33,029 nt of DNA from positions 1-33,029 of the forward strand of contig CAMNHO010000018.1 in NCBI GenBank assembly GCA_946539765.1, given 5' to 3'. A program made the position numbers and the translations under genes. Numbering within the stretch: position 1 is the first letter of the stretch; every line of letters starts with the position of its first letter. The notes under the pieces are model-generated. The model saw only the letters and a program-made list of their open reading frames with translations. It had not been told where the DNA came from and made no database searches. Of the stretch, positions 8,636 to 16,397 are shown one piece after another. Source of the DNA: UBA4312 sp002394635. Lineage in GTDB: Bacteria > Bacillota_I > Bacilli_A > Erysipelotrichales > Erysipelotrichaceae.

Positions 8636-9877
8636 CTAAGCCTCCTTATTCTGCGCATTTAGACGCGCATTAGCCATCATAAGACGGATCCGGTTTTCCT
8701 GATTTACTTTCGAAGCACTTGGATCATAATCGATTGGTGCAATATTGACCTGTGGGAATTCTTCCTTAATCTTTTTGGTCATTCCTTTTGCGACAATGTG
8801 ATTTGGCAGACAGCCAAAAGGCTGACACATGATAACATTATCCACACCGGATTTCACAAGGGAAACGACTTCACTGGTCAACAGCCATCCTTCTCCCATT
8901 TTCACGCCTGGATCAATGAACGGCTTGCCGTTTCGGATCACTTCCGCAAAATCATCCGGCTCAGTAAAAGTACCATCCTTCTTAATGGCGTCCCGGAACG
9001 TCTTCTGCATACGCATGATAACATCCTTGGCCATTTGGTAAACCGGTTTTGTTTTGGCATGCATATGATAATAACGATAGTCAATCAGTCCGTTTTCAAT
9101 CGTATATAGCGCAAAATCCATCACACCAGACAATACAGGTTCAAATCCTTCCTGGATCAGATAATCCTCCAAATGCTGGTTGCCCAATGGTGAATACTTC
9201 ATATAAATTTCTCCAACAATCCCAACCCGGATCTTCTTTTCTTTGGTTCTCGGGATTGCTTTCATGCGTTCGATCATATCCTTGTATATCTTCTTGGATT
9301 TACGATACTGACCCGTTGAGAACATTCCTACAATTTCCTGCGCTATTTCATCCACAACTTGATCTGTTTGACCGGCATGGATCTCATAGGGCTTTACTTG
9401 ATTTTTCAGCCACATCAGTGCATCCCCGTATAGAGCTCCGTAGACAATGCGCAAGAGCAGAGGCAACGTAAAATCAATACCGCTGTCTTTTTCCAACCCG
9501 GACAAGTTAGCGGACAAACAAGGAATAAACTCCCAGTTCTCCTGCTCCAGGGCCTTTCGCATCAGGGACAAATAATTACTGGCCCGACAGCCACCGGCTG
9601 TCTGGGTCATAGCCAGCACGACATGATGAAGATCATATTTACCACTTTTGAGTGCATCCATAAACTGACCAATTGTCAATAGAGCCGGATAGCACATATC
9701 ATTGTGAACATGTGCCAGCCCTTCCTGACGAATGTTATCATTATCTGTCTGTAGCACCTCTAACTTATATCCGCTCATTTCAAAAACGGGAACAATGAAT
9801 TTAAAATGGATCGGAAGCATGCTGGGAACCAGGATCAGATGTGTATCTTTCATTTCCGGTGAAAATTTAGTATACAT
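8636..9877 (-). CDS. 2-hydroxyacyl-CoA dehydratase (HgdB-like) component, activase partner
   Basis: 413-residue protein matching the C-terminal part of the very large (about 1,400-residue) activase/dehydratase proteins of anaerobic Firmicutes. Cys62 (NDMCYPALL), Cys97 (TAGGCRAS), Cys120 and Cys351/Cys356 (CQPFGCLPNH) are candidate iron-sulfur ligands in the HgdB/BcrB-like fold. Its ATG lies inside the last codons of the 979-aa activase gene (11-nt overlap at 9867-9877, different frame), with GGAGGGG a few nt upstream, so the two are made together. In known systems the activase passes an electron to the dehydratase to allow radical dehydration of 2-hydroxyacyl-CoA. The acyl substrate here is unknown. 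Confidence 0.8.
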   Translation of the reverse strand: MYTKFSPEMKDTHLILVPSMLPIHFKFIVPVFEMSGYKLEVLQTDNDNIRQEGLAHVHNDMCYPALLTIGQFMDALKSGKYDLHHVVLAMTQTAGGCRASNYLSLMRKALEQENWEFIPCLSANLSGLEKDSGIDFTLPLLLRIVYGALYGDALMWLKNQVKPYEIHAGQTDQVVDEIAQEIVGMFSTGQYRKSKKIYKDMIERMKAIPRTKEKKIRVGIVGEIYMKYSPLGNQHLEDYLIQEGFEPVLSGVMDFALYTIENGLIDYRYYHMHAKTKPVYQMAKDVIMRMQKTFRDAIKKDGTFTEPDDFAEVIRNGKPFIDPGVKMGEGWLLTSEVVSLVKSGVDNVIMCQPFGCLPNHIVAKGMTKKIKEEFPQVNIAPIDYDPSASKVNQENRIRLMMANARLNAQNKEA

Positions 9878-12806
9878 ATTTCCCCTCCCGTTTTAATCCT
9901 TCCTCTTTTTCTTCGATTGCTCCTTTCAAAGAACGCAGACGGATCCGTACTGCACCAAGGTTATCAATCTCATCTATTTTTATTTGCGTATAGAATTTAT
10001 CGGACCTCTTTAAAATCTGTTTGACTTCATCGGTCGTGACTGCATCCAGACCACATCCAAAGCTGACTAGCTGGATCAAATGCATGTCATCGTGTTTGCA
10101 GACATAGTGTGCAGCTTGATATAGACGTGCATGGTATGTCCACTGATTTAACACATTAACACGATGTGGTTTTTGTTTCGGCACACTTTCCTCACTGACA
10201 ACCACAAATCCAAGAGAAGTCAACAACTGATTGATCTGGTGGTTGATCAATGGATCCAGATGATATGGTCGACCACAAAGCACCGCTATCGGATGATGAT
10301 GGATCCTTGCGTATTGTACACATTGATCATGATAAACATGCAATCGTTCCATAAAATCGTTATATGCGTTAATACCTGCCCGCATCGCAATGCGGATATC
10401 CTTGGTCTTCCATTCGATCCCAGCTCTTTCAAAGTGCATCTTGACAGCCCTGGCAAATGTTTTTTCATCATCAAAGCTTAAGAAGGGTGAGATGAAATGA
10501 ATGGATAGCAGGTCCATATTACTTTCGATCACCTGCGGATAATAAGCGACGATTGGACAATTATAATGATTGTCAGACTGGTTTTCATCGATATTATAAG
10601 TCATACATGGATAAAAGATTTCCTTAATGCCATCATCCATCAGCTGCTGAATATGCCCATGAACTACTTTAGCCGGATAGCAGGCTGTATCGCTCGGGAT
10701 CGTCTGCTGTCCCCGCACATATGTCTGAATAGTGCTTGGTTTGCTCCATACAACTTCATAGCCAAGACAATCAAAGAATCGGCCCCAGAATGGCAGCAGA
10801 TCATAATTATTCAATACAAACGGCATCCCGATCTTCTTTGTATGCTTAAACCGCTTTTGCTCTTCTTCCAGCAATTTCATTTTATATTTATACATATCCG
10901 GTAATGGCTCTACCTGTTTTTTCAGCTTCACTGGTTTGTCACATTTATTACCGGCAATCAGACGGGTTCCATCTGAGAATGTATTGATTGTCAATGAACA
11001 ATGGTTGGTACATCCCTGACAGGCTACACTTTGTGACTTATGCGTAAATGCGTCCAATTGTTCCTTATTTAGGATCGCACTTGGCGTACGATGTAGTTTT
11101 TTAGCATATAAGGCAGCTCCATAAGCTCCCATCAAATGAGCGATGCTTGGTCGGATGACCTGATATCCAAGCTCCTGTTCAAATGAGCGTAATACGGCAT
11201 CGTTCTGAAAGGTACCGCCTTGTACGACTATATGTTTTCCGATATCGTTTTTATTGGTGGTACGAATGACCTTATACAAAGCATTCCGAACGACAGAACG
11301 ACATAAACCGGCCGAAATATCTTCTACCGTTGCCCCGTTTTTCTGGGCTTGTTTCACACCGGAGTTCATAAATACAGTACAACGGGTTCCTAAGTCTACA
11401 GGATGTTTAGAACGAAGGCCTAATTTGGCAAATTCAACTGAATCATATCCCAGAGAATTAGCAAATGTCTCAATGAACGAACCACATCCAGATGAACAAG
11501 CTTCGTTCAATACAATGTCATCAATATGTCCTTGTCGGATCTTAAAACACTTAATATCCTGTCCACCGATATCCAGTATATAATCCACCTGCGGATTAAA
11601 GCGTTTAGCAGCTGTATAATGTGCTAATGTTTCTACAACGCCACCATCTAGATGGAAGGCATGACGCATTAACTCTTCGCCATAACCGGTCGCATAGGCA
11701 CCAAAAATACGGATACCCGGATTTTGATCATAAATGGACTTTAGATCCTCTAAAACGACATCCAGCGGATTACCTTTATTAGAAGAATAAGAATCAAAAA
11801 GCAGTCTTCCATCTTCCGTAATCAAAGCCAGCTTCGTCGTGGTAGACCCACTGTCTATTCCCAGATACGCTTTTCCTGTATAATCAGAAAGCTTTGCATA
11901 TTTCACATCATGGGATCTATGTCTGGCCACAAAGGCCTCATAGTCTTCTTCGGTTTCAAACAAAGGCTCGGATTCATCCAACTGCATTGGTGTGTTGACC
12001 AGCTTTTCCAGAATGTCCTCCAGCTCATTGCGCGTATACACCTTTTCTGAACAATAAGCAGTCCCTAAAGCGACATAATGAATAGCCGTGTCCGGACAGT
12101 TTACCTGATCATCTCTTAAATGCAAGGTTTCCTGAAAACGCTGACGTAATCCGGATAAAAAGTATAATGGACCACCCAAAAACAAAACATTGCCTTCAAT
12201 TTTATGCCCCTGTGCCAGAGATGTAACCGTTTGTCCGACGACAGCCTGAAAAATACTGACACATAAGTCGGCTTTATCCACACCCTGGTTGATCAGAGGT
12301 TGAATATCTGATTTTGCGAAAACACCGCAACGGGAAGCAATCGGATAGATCCGATGGTAATGCTGGCTGGCTTCATTCATTTCTTCGAGACTCATATCCA
12401 AAAGCTGAGCCATCTGGTCAATAAATGCTCCGGTCCCCCCGGCGCACTGTGAATTCATTCGCTGTTCGATGCTGCCTTTAAAAAACAGGATCTTGGCATC
12501 CTCACCACCTAGCTCAATCGCTACATCGGTTTCCGGATAGAGTTCTTTGGTCGCCATTGCGCTGGCAAAGACCTCTTGTACAAAAGGGAGCCCTGATTGT
12601 TCACAAACACCAATGGCTCCTGATCCGCTTATCGCAAAAGTAAAGGGTTCTTTTGTATACTTCCTTAATTCTTTGATTTTATCCAGTGCTTTTTGACGCA
12701 CTTGTGCTTTATGCCTTTCATAGCTGCGATAACAGATATGATTGTTTTCATCTAATACTACTGCCTTAATGGTCGTACTTCCTATATCAAATCCAATACG
12801 ATACAT
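9867..12806 (-). CDS. Tandem-ATPase acyl-CoA dehydratase activase
   Basis: 979 residues with two ASKHA-type ATPase modules of the BcrA/BadF/HgdC activase family. The first starts IGFDIGSTTIK (about residue 4), the second YLGIDSGSTTTK (about 314). Both keep the cluster cysteines: Cys121 and Cys160 in the first, Cys437 and Cys476 in the second, each pair offset by exactly 316 residues. After the second module come CQGCTNHC (596-603) and Cys622, then a DUF2229-like region containing DTACYPAKVVHGHI. Family role: ATP-driven electron transfer from ferredoxin or flavodoxin to a 2-hydroxyacyl-CoA dehydratase. AGGAGG precedes ATG 12806; degV lies 17 nt upstream. The partner gene follows by overlap. 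Confidence 0.9.
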   Translation of the reverse strand: MYRIGFDIGSTTIKAVVLDENNHICYRSYERHKAQVRQKALDKIKELRKYTKEPFTFAISGSGAIGVCEQSGLPFVQEVFASAMATKELYPETDVAIELGGEDAKILFFKGSIEQRMNSQCAGGTGAFIDQMAQLLDMSLEEMNEASQHYHRIYPIASRCGVFAKSDIQPLINQGVDKADLCVSIFQAVVGQTVTSLAQGHKIEGNVLFLGGPLYFLSGLRQRFQETLHLRDDQVNCPDTAIHYVALGTAYCSEKVYTRNELEDILEKLVNTPMQLDESEPLFETEEDYEAFVARHRSHDVKYAKLSDYTGKAYLGIDSGSTTTKLALITEDGRLLFDSYSSNKGNPLDVVLEDLKSIYDQNPGIRIFGAYATGYGEELMRHAFHLDGGVVETLAHYTAAKRFNPQVDYILDIGGQDIKCFKIRQGHIDDIVLNEACSSGCGSFIETFANSLGYDSVEFAKLGLRSKHPVDLGTRCTVFMNSGVKQAQKNGATVEDISAGLCRSVVRNALYKVIRTTNKNDIGKHIVVQGGTFQNDAVLRSFEQELGYQVIRPSIAHLMGAYGAALYAKKLHRTPSAILNKEQLDAFTHKSQSVACQGCTNHCSLTINTFSDGTRLIAGNKCDKPVKLKKQVEPLPDMYKYKMKLLEEEQKRFKHTKKIGMPFVLNNYDLLPFWGRFFDCLGYEVVWSKPSTIQTYVRGQQTIPSDTACYPAKVVHGHIQQLMDDGIKEIFYPCMTYNIDENQSDNHYNCPIVAYYPQVIESNMDLLSIHFISPFLSFDDEKTFARAVKMHFERAGIEWKTKDIRIAMRAGINAYNDFMERLHVYHDQCVQYARIHHHPIAVLCGRPYHLDPLINHQINQLLTSLGFVVVSEESVPKQKPHRVNVLNQWTYHARLYQAAHYVCKHDDMHLIQLVSFGCGLDAVTTDEVKQILKRSDKFYTQIKIDEIDNLGAVRIRLRSLKGAIEEKEEGLKREGKYVY

Positions 12807-12823
12807 TTCGTACCTCCTGACAA

Positions 12824-13690
12824 TTATTTAATACCTTCTGCTTTCCGTACAAACTGTATACCGACCGCCTTTAAACCGGTATGTGCAGCTATGACAGCAC
12901 AGATATCATCACGGACAATTTCAATGTCCGGGAAAGCTTTCCTCAATGTTTCTTCTGCAATTTGTGCGTTTTCCGGCGCTCTTGAATCCATCAACACGAT
13001 CAAATAATCCTGGGCATTGATATACTCATTACCAGTAATGATCTTGCAGGCCTTTTTGACAGCTTTAGACATTGTACGTACTTTTTCATAAATATCTACA
13101 CGTCCTTCTGTCCGCTTCGATACCTCTAAAATTGGTTTAATTTTCAACATACCACCCAATTTTGCTGCCATAGGTGTTAAACGACCTCCCCGGCATAAAT
13201 GATCCAGGTCCTCTACGATCAGGTATCCGGCAGAATACTCCACACATACTTTCAAACGCCGGATAATTTCTTCCGGATCCACCTCCTGATCAACAAGCTC
13301 TTTCGCAAACAAAGCCATAAACTTTTCCATTCCCAAGGTCGAATAAATATCTAGAGTATGCACCTTAATATCATGACGCATACCACATAGGTAGACATTG
13401 TTGTTAGTGCCTGACAATCCACTGGACAATGTGATCAGAATTACATCAGTAACCCCTTGCTCATTATAGGAATCAAACAATTCCTCGACAAATCCCATTG
13501 GTGGCTGGCTCGTTTGAGGCATCAGCCCTTTTTCAATTTCATCATATAATACGGCAGTACTCAGATCGATCCCATCCATATATGTCTTTTCACCAATTGT
13601 TACCTGCAAAGGCAGATAATCAATATCGTATTGGTGGGCCTGCTGTTGTGACATCAATCCACCACTGTCTGTCAAAACTCTTATCTTCAT
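12824..13690 (-). CDS. DegV-family fatty-acid-binding protein
   Basis: 288 residues of the DegV family, whose members bind a fatty acid and in some bacteria (FakB) present it to a fatty-acid kinase. Visible motifs: VLTDSGG at the start, the TSQPPMGF segment, SSGLSGT around residue 90, and the CRGGRLTP segment. GGAG is 8 nt before ATG 13690. First gene of the activase operon. No FakA-type kinase is present in the window, so a FakB role is only possible. Its linkage to acyl-CoA dehydration could be incidental or could reflect acyl-chain metabolism. Confidence 0.88.
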   Translation of the reverse strand: MKIRVLTDSGGLMSQQQAHQYDIDYLPLQVTIGEKTYMDGIDLSTAVLYDEIEKGLMPQTSQPPMGFVEELFDSYNEQGVTDVILITLSSGLSGTNNNVYLCGMRHDIKVHTLDIYSTLGMEKFMALFAKELVDQEVDPEEIIRRLKVCVEYSAGYLIVEDLDHLCRGGRLTPMAAKLGGMLKIKPILEVSKRTEGRVDIYEKVRTMSKAVKKACKIITGNEYINAQDYLIVLMDSRAPENAQIAEETLRKAFPDIEIVRDDICAVIAAHTGLKAVGIQFVRKAEGIK

Positions 13691-13717
13691 TTGATTTACT
13701 CCAACTAATACTTTTAT

Positions 13718-13746
13718 ATTATGCGAGAAATTATACTAACTTTCAA
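13718..13746 (-). promoter_or_regulatory. Promoter of the degV-activase operon
   Basis: Minus strand TTGAAA (13741-13746), 17-bp spacer, CATAAT (13718-13723). It lies between the metK terminator and the degV ATG. Confidence 0.65.
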
Positions 13747-13759
13747 CTAAAACACTCAT

Positions 13760-13788
13760 AAAAGAATAGTATCCTTACAGATACTATT
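13760..13788 (-). terminator. metK terminator
   Basis: Minus-strand hairpin with 9-bp arms AATAGTATC / GATACTATT (13780-13788 and 13765-13773) and a 6-nt loop, then CTTTT. The 5' arm overlaps the metK TAG stop. Confidence 0.8.
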
Positions 13789-14878
13789 TCATTTCCTTAA
13801 TCTTTTCCCAAGGGAACTGAGGGTCTCCAAAATGACCATAGCAGCTTGTTTTTCGATAGATCGGGCGACGCAGATCCAGTTCTTTTAAAATATTCCCGAC
13901 ACGGAAATCAAAGTTTTCTTCAATCTTTTTCAAGATTTCTTCGTCCTCTATAACACCTGTGCCAAATGTATCAATGCATAAAGAAACAGGTTCTTCCTTT
14001 CCAATCGCATACGCAACCTGCACTTCCGCTTTTCTGGCCAGTTTGTTGGCAACTACGGATTTTGCAACATAACGGGCATAATAAGCCGCACTGCGGTCTA
14101 CCTTTGTCGGGTCTTTGCTGGAGAAACAGCCGCCACCGATATGTCCTCTGCCCCCATAGGTATCGCAGACGATCTTACGGCCCGTTGTTCCGGAATCCCC
14201 GAAAGAACCACCAACCACGAAGCTCCCTGACGGATTGATCAGATATTTTGTATTCTCATCCAGTAAAGCCGGATCTAGTGCAGGAACAATAACTTCATCC
14301 ATCACCAGTTGACGAACTTGTTCCTGAGTAACATCCTTTGCATGCTGCGTCGATATAACAATGGTATCAATACGCTTCACTTCATCATTGACATATTCTA
14401 CAGAAACCTGCGTCTTTCCATCCGGTTTCAGAATATCCGGATGAGCACGACGAACCTTAGTCAACTGACGGGCCAGCAGGTGTGCATAGTAAATCGGTAA
14501 CGGCATATATTCATCGCTTTCATCACATGCATAGCCAAACATGATCCCTTGATCGCCGGCACCAATGGCATCATTCTTTGCCACAGCTTGATTTATTTCC
14601 GGGCTTTGTTGGTTGACGACTGTATGAACATGATACTCTTCTGTATATCCAATCTTACGAATTGTATCTAATGCAATGGCCTCATAATCAATTTTCGCTT
14701 TGGTATTGGCTTCTCCGTAGACAAGCACAAAATCATCTTTAATGGTAGCTTCCACAGCCATGTGGGAATATGGATCCTGTTCCAATGCAGCATCCAGGAT
14801 TGCATCCGCTATCATATCACAGACTTTATCCGGATGTCCTTCCGTAACACTTTCACTGGTGAAGATATAGTTTTTCAT
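13784..14878 (-). CDS. metK: S-adenosylmethionine synthetase
   Basis: Makes SAM from methionine and ATP. 364 residues from the chosen start; signatures include TSESVTEGHPDKVCD at the N-terminus, GAGDQGIMFGYACDE (ATP-binding) and GGGCFSSKDPTKVDRSA (phosphate-binding/catalytic). A longer frame begins at 14908, but those 10 codons fall inside the riboswitch terminator. AGGAGG at 14885-14890 fits ATG 14878. Single-gene transcript under SAM-riboswitch control and ended by its own terminator. The family is usually about 380-400 residues, so this is a little short at the ends but contains all main blocks. Confidence 0.97.
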   Translation of the reverse strand: MKNYIFTSESVTEGHPDKVCDMIADAILDAALEQDPYSHMAVEATIKDDFVLVYGEANTKAKIDYEAIALDTIRKIGYTEEYHVHTVVNQQSPEINQAVAKNDAIGAGDQGIMFGYACDESDEYMPLPIYYAHLLARQLTKVRRAHPDILKPDGKTQVSVEYVNDEVKRIDTIVISTQHAKDVTQEQVRQLVMDEVIVPALDPALLDENTKYLINPSGSFVVGGSFGDSGTTGRKIVCDTYGGRGHIGGGCFSSKDPTKVDRSAAYYARYVAKSVVANKLARKAEVQVAYAIGKEEPVSLCIDTFGTGVIEDEEILKKIEENFDFRVGNILKELDLRRPIYRKTSCYGHFGDPQFPWEKIKEMK

Positions 14879-14898
14879 TCTTTTCCTCCTCGTACAAT

Positions 14899-14943
14899 AA
14901 AAAAACATACCTAAGAAGTATGTTACATTCGTATATACTTCTT
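14899..14943 (-). terminator. Riboswitch expression platform: terminator and antiterminator
   Basis: The terminator stem on the minus strand is AACATAC / GTATGTT (14918-14924 with 14904-14910), 7-nt loop, then T5. The competing antiterminator is a perfect 9-bp pairing, AAGAAGTAT (14935-14943) with ATACTTCTT (14913-14921). The antiterminator shares 14918-14921 with the terminator and 14942-14943 with aptamer P1, which is the standard geometry for transcriptional OFF control by SAM. Confidence 0.85.
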
Positions 14944-15031
14944 ATCCCTGCTAGTAGGACCACCTTGACAAATGCCTCTGCCAGGTTGGTGTGGGATGAT
15001 TGAGCTAGCCCTCTACCCCATCTCTTGATAA
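14942..15031 (-). ncRNA. SAM riboswitch aptamer (SAM-I/S-box type, divergent)
   Basis: Minus-strand leader of metK. P1 pairs TTATC (15027-15031) with GATAA (14942-14946). After P1 comes the S-box AAGAG, then a G-rich P2 segment, CACACCAACC, a stem TGGCA/TGTCA (P3), and AAGGTGGTCCTACTAGCAGG, which matches the conserved AAGGTGC...CCTGCAG region. The P2/kink-turn segment differs from the usual consensus (TCATCCC in place of the TGAAACC region), so this is a variant. Its position before metK and the complete switch downstream support a SAM-responsive role. Confidence 0.75.
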
Positions 15032-15040
15032 TGTAAGCAT

Positions 15041-15069
15041 ATTATAAACAAAAAAACTTTTTTTGTAAA
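15041..15069 (-). promoter_or_regulatory. metK promoter
   Basis: Minus strand TTTACA (15064-15069), 17-bp spacer, TATAAT (15041-15046). Transcription would start just before riboswitch P1. Confidence 0.8.
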
Positions 15070-15104
15070 TCAGACAAATTCATTAAGTTATCTGACTTTA
15101 TATT

Positions 15105-15135
15105 AAAAGGTCTGAATATTTATATACAGACCTTT
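15105..15135 (-). terminator. Terminator after the four-helix membrane protein
   Basis: Minus-strand hairpin AAAGGTCTG / CAGACCTTTT with a 12-nt AT loop, overlapping the stop codon of the gene at 15134. Confidence 0.75.
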
Positions 15136-15625
15136 ATTTCCCTTGATTTTTTAAGCTTTGGGCAGCCATTGTGATAATGTGGTACAACAAGACCACCAGA
15201 CCAGACAATAGCAAAAGAATGACAACGTTCCCCACCATATTACCTAGGAATTTTTCTTGAAATAACACACAGATCATTTGATAAAAAACACTGATATTCA
15301 TTAGGATGGCAAACAGATGATAATAGTTTTGAATATACCTGGATAGCTCCCCACGTTTTTCCATGCAAATATAGACAGGCATCTTAATCTTAAAAAAATA
15401 GATACCTTCATCGGTGATGATCTCTTGGGCACGGATGTGATTTACACACAACGCAAGAGCTGTTCCTAAAATAAAAATCGCAAATACCCAAACCGGACTT
15501 TTTATATTTTCCTCCCGGCCGACTCCAATAAGCAGTAAATTGATTTGTTGATTAAAATATATAATATTGATTGCAGCAGCCAGCAGAAAATTTACAGCTA
15601 TACCGGCCCAAACTGCCTTTTTCAT
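15134..15625 (-). CDS. Four-helix membrane protein of unknown function
   Basis: 163 residues that I do not recognise. Four hydrophobic stretches are visible: residues about 5-25, 45-62, 100-120 and 130-155. A polar segment between helices 2 and 3 (IRAQEIITDEGIYFFKIKMP) resembles the bacterial-PH-like or regulator-of-membrane loops often seen in small membrane proteins, but this is not a firm assignment. AAAGGAG lies before ATG 15625. It is downstream of a BlaI-type repressor gene with its own promoter in the gap, so it may be part of that regulon. Confidence 0.7.
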   Translation of the reverse strand: MKKAVWAGIAVNFLLAAAINIIYFNQQINLLLIGVGREENIKSPVWVFAIFILGTALALCVNHIRAQEIITDEGIYFFKIKMPVYICMEKRGELSRYIQNYYHLFAILMNISVFYQMICVLFQEKFLGNMVGNVVILLLLSGLVVLLYHIITMAAQSLKNQGK

Positions 15626-15664
15626 AAAATCTCCTTTCCCTGTTTCAGCCTAATATGTATTTAT

Positions 15665-15693
15665 ATTTTACTGATCATTGTTATTTTTTACAA
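15665..15693 (-). promoter_or_regulatory. Promoter of the four-helix membrane protein gene
   Basis: Minus strand TTGTAA (15688-15693), 17-bp spacer, TAAAAT (15665-15670). The -35 lies inside an inverted repeat CATTGT / ACAATG, a possible operator for the adjacent BlaI-type repressor. Confidence 0.55.
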
Positions 15694-15741
15694 TGTTTAA
15701 TCAAAAAAAACTATAGTGTTACGCTTTATAAAGAGTTTCGT

Positions 15742-16122
15742 TTAACAGGATCGGTCGAGCAGTTGTTCTCTTTTAGATCTCAAAGTATCCTCTAGCTCTT
15801 GGATTGTATCCATATCGGATTCTTCTTGTATATAATTTTTTATGAAATCCATACAAGTTTTCTTTCCTACAAATGATCGGATATATTCTGCCTGGGTTAA
15901 AACAGGAGCATAGGTTCGCGTAATCGCATTTTTGGTAAATCCATACCCGGATACCTTTATATACTCTCTTTTCATAAGTCGTTGTAACACCTGCTGTACT
16001 GTATAAATACTAATATCATCTTCCGATCGTTTCTTGATCTCATTAGCAGATAAAGGGATTCCTGCATTCCATAGAATCTCCATAATTTGATTTTCTCTTT
16101 TCGTTAAATCCCTTGGTCTCAT
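15742..16122 (-). CDS. BlaI/MecI-family transcriptional repressor
   Basis: 126-residue winged-helix repressor. The opening LTKRENQIMEILWNAG is the usual BlaI/MecI/CopY start, followed by the helix-turn-helix region SIYTVQQVLQRLMKREYI and a C-terminal helical dimerisation part. BlaI proteins dimerise on promoter operators and are released by BlaR1 proteolysis or, in CopY, by metal. No BlaR1-type sensor protease or metallochaperone is nearby, and no CopY-type CxC motif is visible at the C-terminus. AGAGGA lies before ATG 16122. It probably represses itself and perhaps the downstream membrane protein gene. Confidence 0.88.
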   Translation of the reverse strand: MRPRDLTKRENQIMEILWNAGIPLSANEIKKRSEDDISIYTVQQVLQRLMKREYIKVSGYGFTKNAITRTYAPVLTQAEYIRSFVGKKTCMDFIKNYIQEESDMDTIQELEDTLRSKREQLLDRSC

Positions 16123-16142
16123 GATTTGTCCTCTTTTCTCGC

Positions 16143-16180
16143 TTTATCATCTATTTATCATACATTTTTATATTTAACAA
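16143..16180 (-). promoter_or_regulatory. Promoter and candidate operator of the BlaI-type gene
   Basis: Minus strand TTGTTA (16175-16180), 17-bp spacer, TAAATA (16152-16157). An exact direct repeat of ATGATAAA (16154-16161 and 16143-16150, 3 nt apart) covers the -10 box and would be well placed for autorepression. Confidence 0.5.
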
Positions 16181-16191
16181 TAATGACATAT

Positions 16192-16224
16192 AAAAAGGAA
16201 CCTGCTTTTTAATCAGGTTCCTTT
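16192..16224 (-). terminator. Terminator of the metG operon
   Basis: Minus-strand stem AAAGGAACCTG / CAGGTTCCTTT (16214-16224 with 16194-16204), 9-nt loop, followed by TT. It comes immediately after the stop of the 62-aa gene and is a strong hairpin. Confidence 0.85.
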
Positions 16225-16397
16225 CCTTTTTTTAATACTTTGTAAATAAACAGTGTCCGCAACAAACCAAAGATCATGAATCCCAAACCGATCCACACGA
16301 ATCGTGTTGCATGTGAGAAGATCCCAAACAACAAGATAACCAGACCTAGCCCGGCTAGCTGCAACTGCCGATATATAACCTGCTGCTCCGGTGTCAT
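16209..16397 (-). CDS. Small two-helix membrane protein coupled to metG
   Basis: 62 residues, unrecognised. Two hydrophobic segments (about residues 15-28 and 33-50) separated by a short polar turn, with a Lys-rich end (KVLKKGKEPD). Its ATG overlaps the metG TGA stop as ATGA at 16394-16397, and the transcript ends at the hairpin overlapping its own stop, so it is almost certainly co-translated with metG. That arrangement, rather than sequence similarity, is the reason for calling it a gene. Confidence 0.7.
   Translation of the reverse strand: MTPEQQVIYRQLQLAGLGLVILLFGIFSHATRFVWIGLGFMIFGLLRTLFIYKVLKKGKEPD

Noticed and set aside
9860..9880. Frameshift disrupting one activase-dehydratase gene
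   Set aside because: The downstream part has its own ATG and ribosome site and the split is at a domain boundary, so a natural split is at least as likely; kept as a finding rather than called a pseudogene.
14879..14908. N-terminal extension of metK (10 codons)
   Set aside because: It lies in the riboswitch terminator stem; AGGAGG fits ATG 14878.
15001..15060. tRNA or other small RNA upstream of metK
   Set aside because: Pattern fits the SAM riboswitch aptamer and metK promoter, with no cloverleaf.
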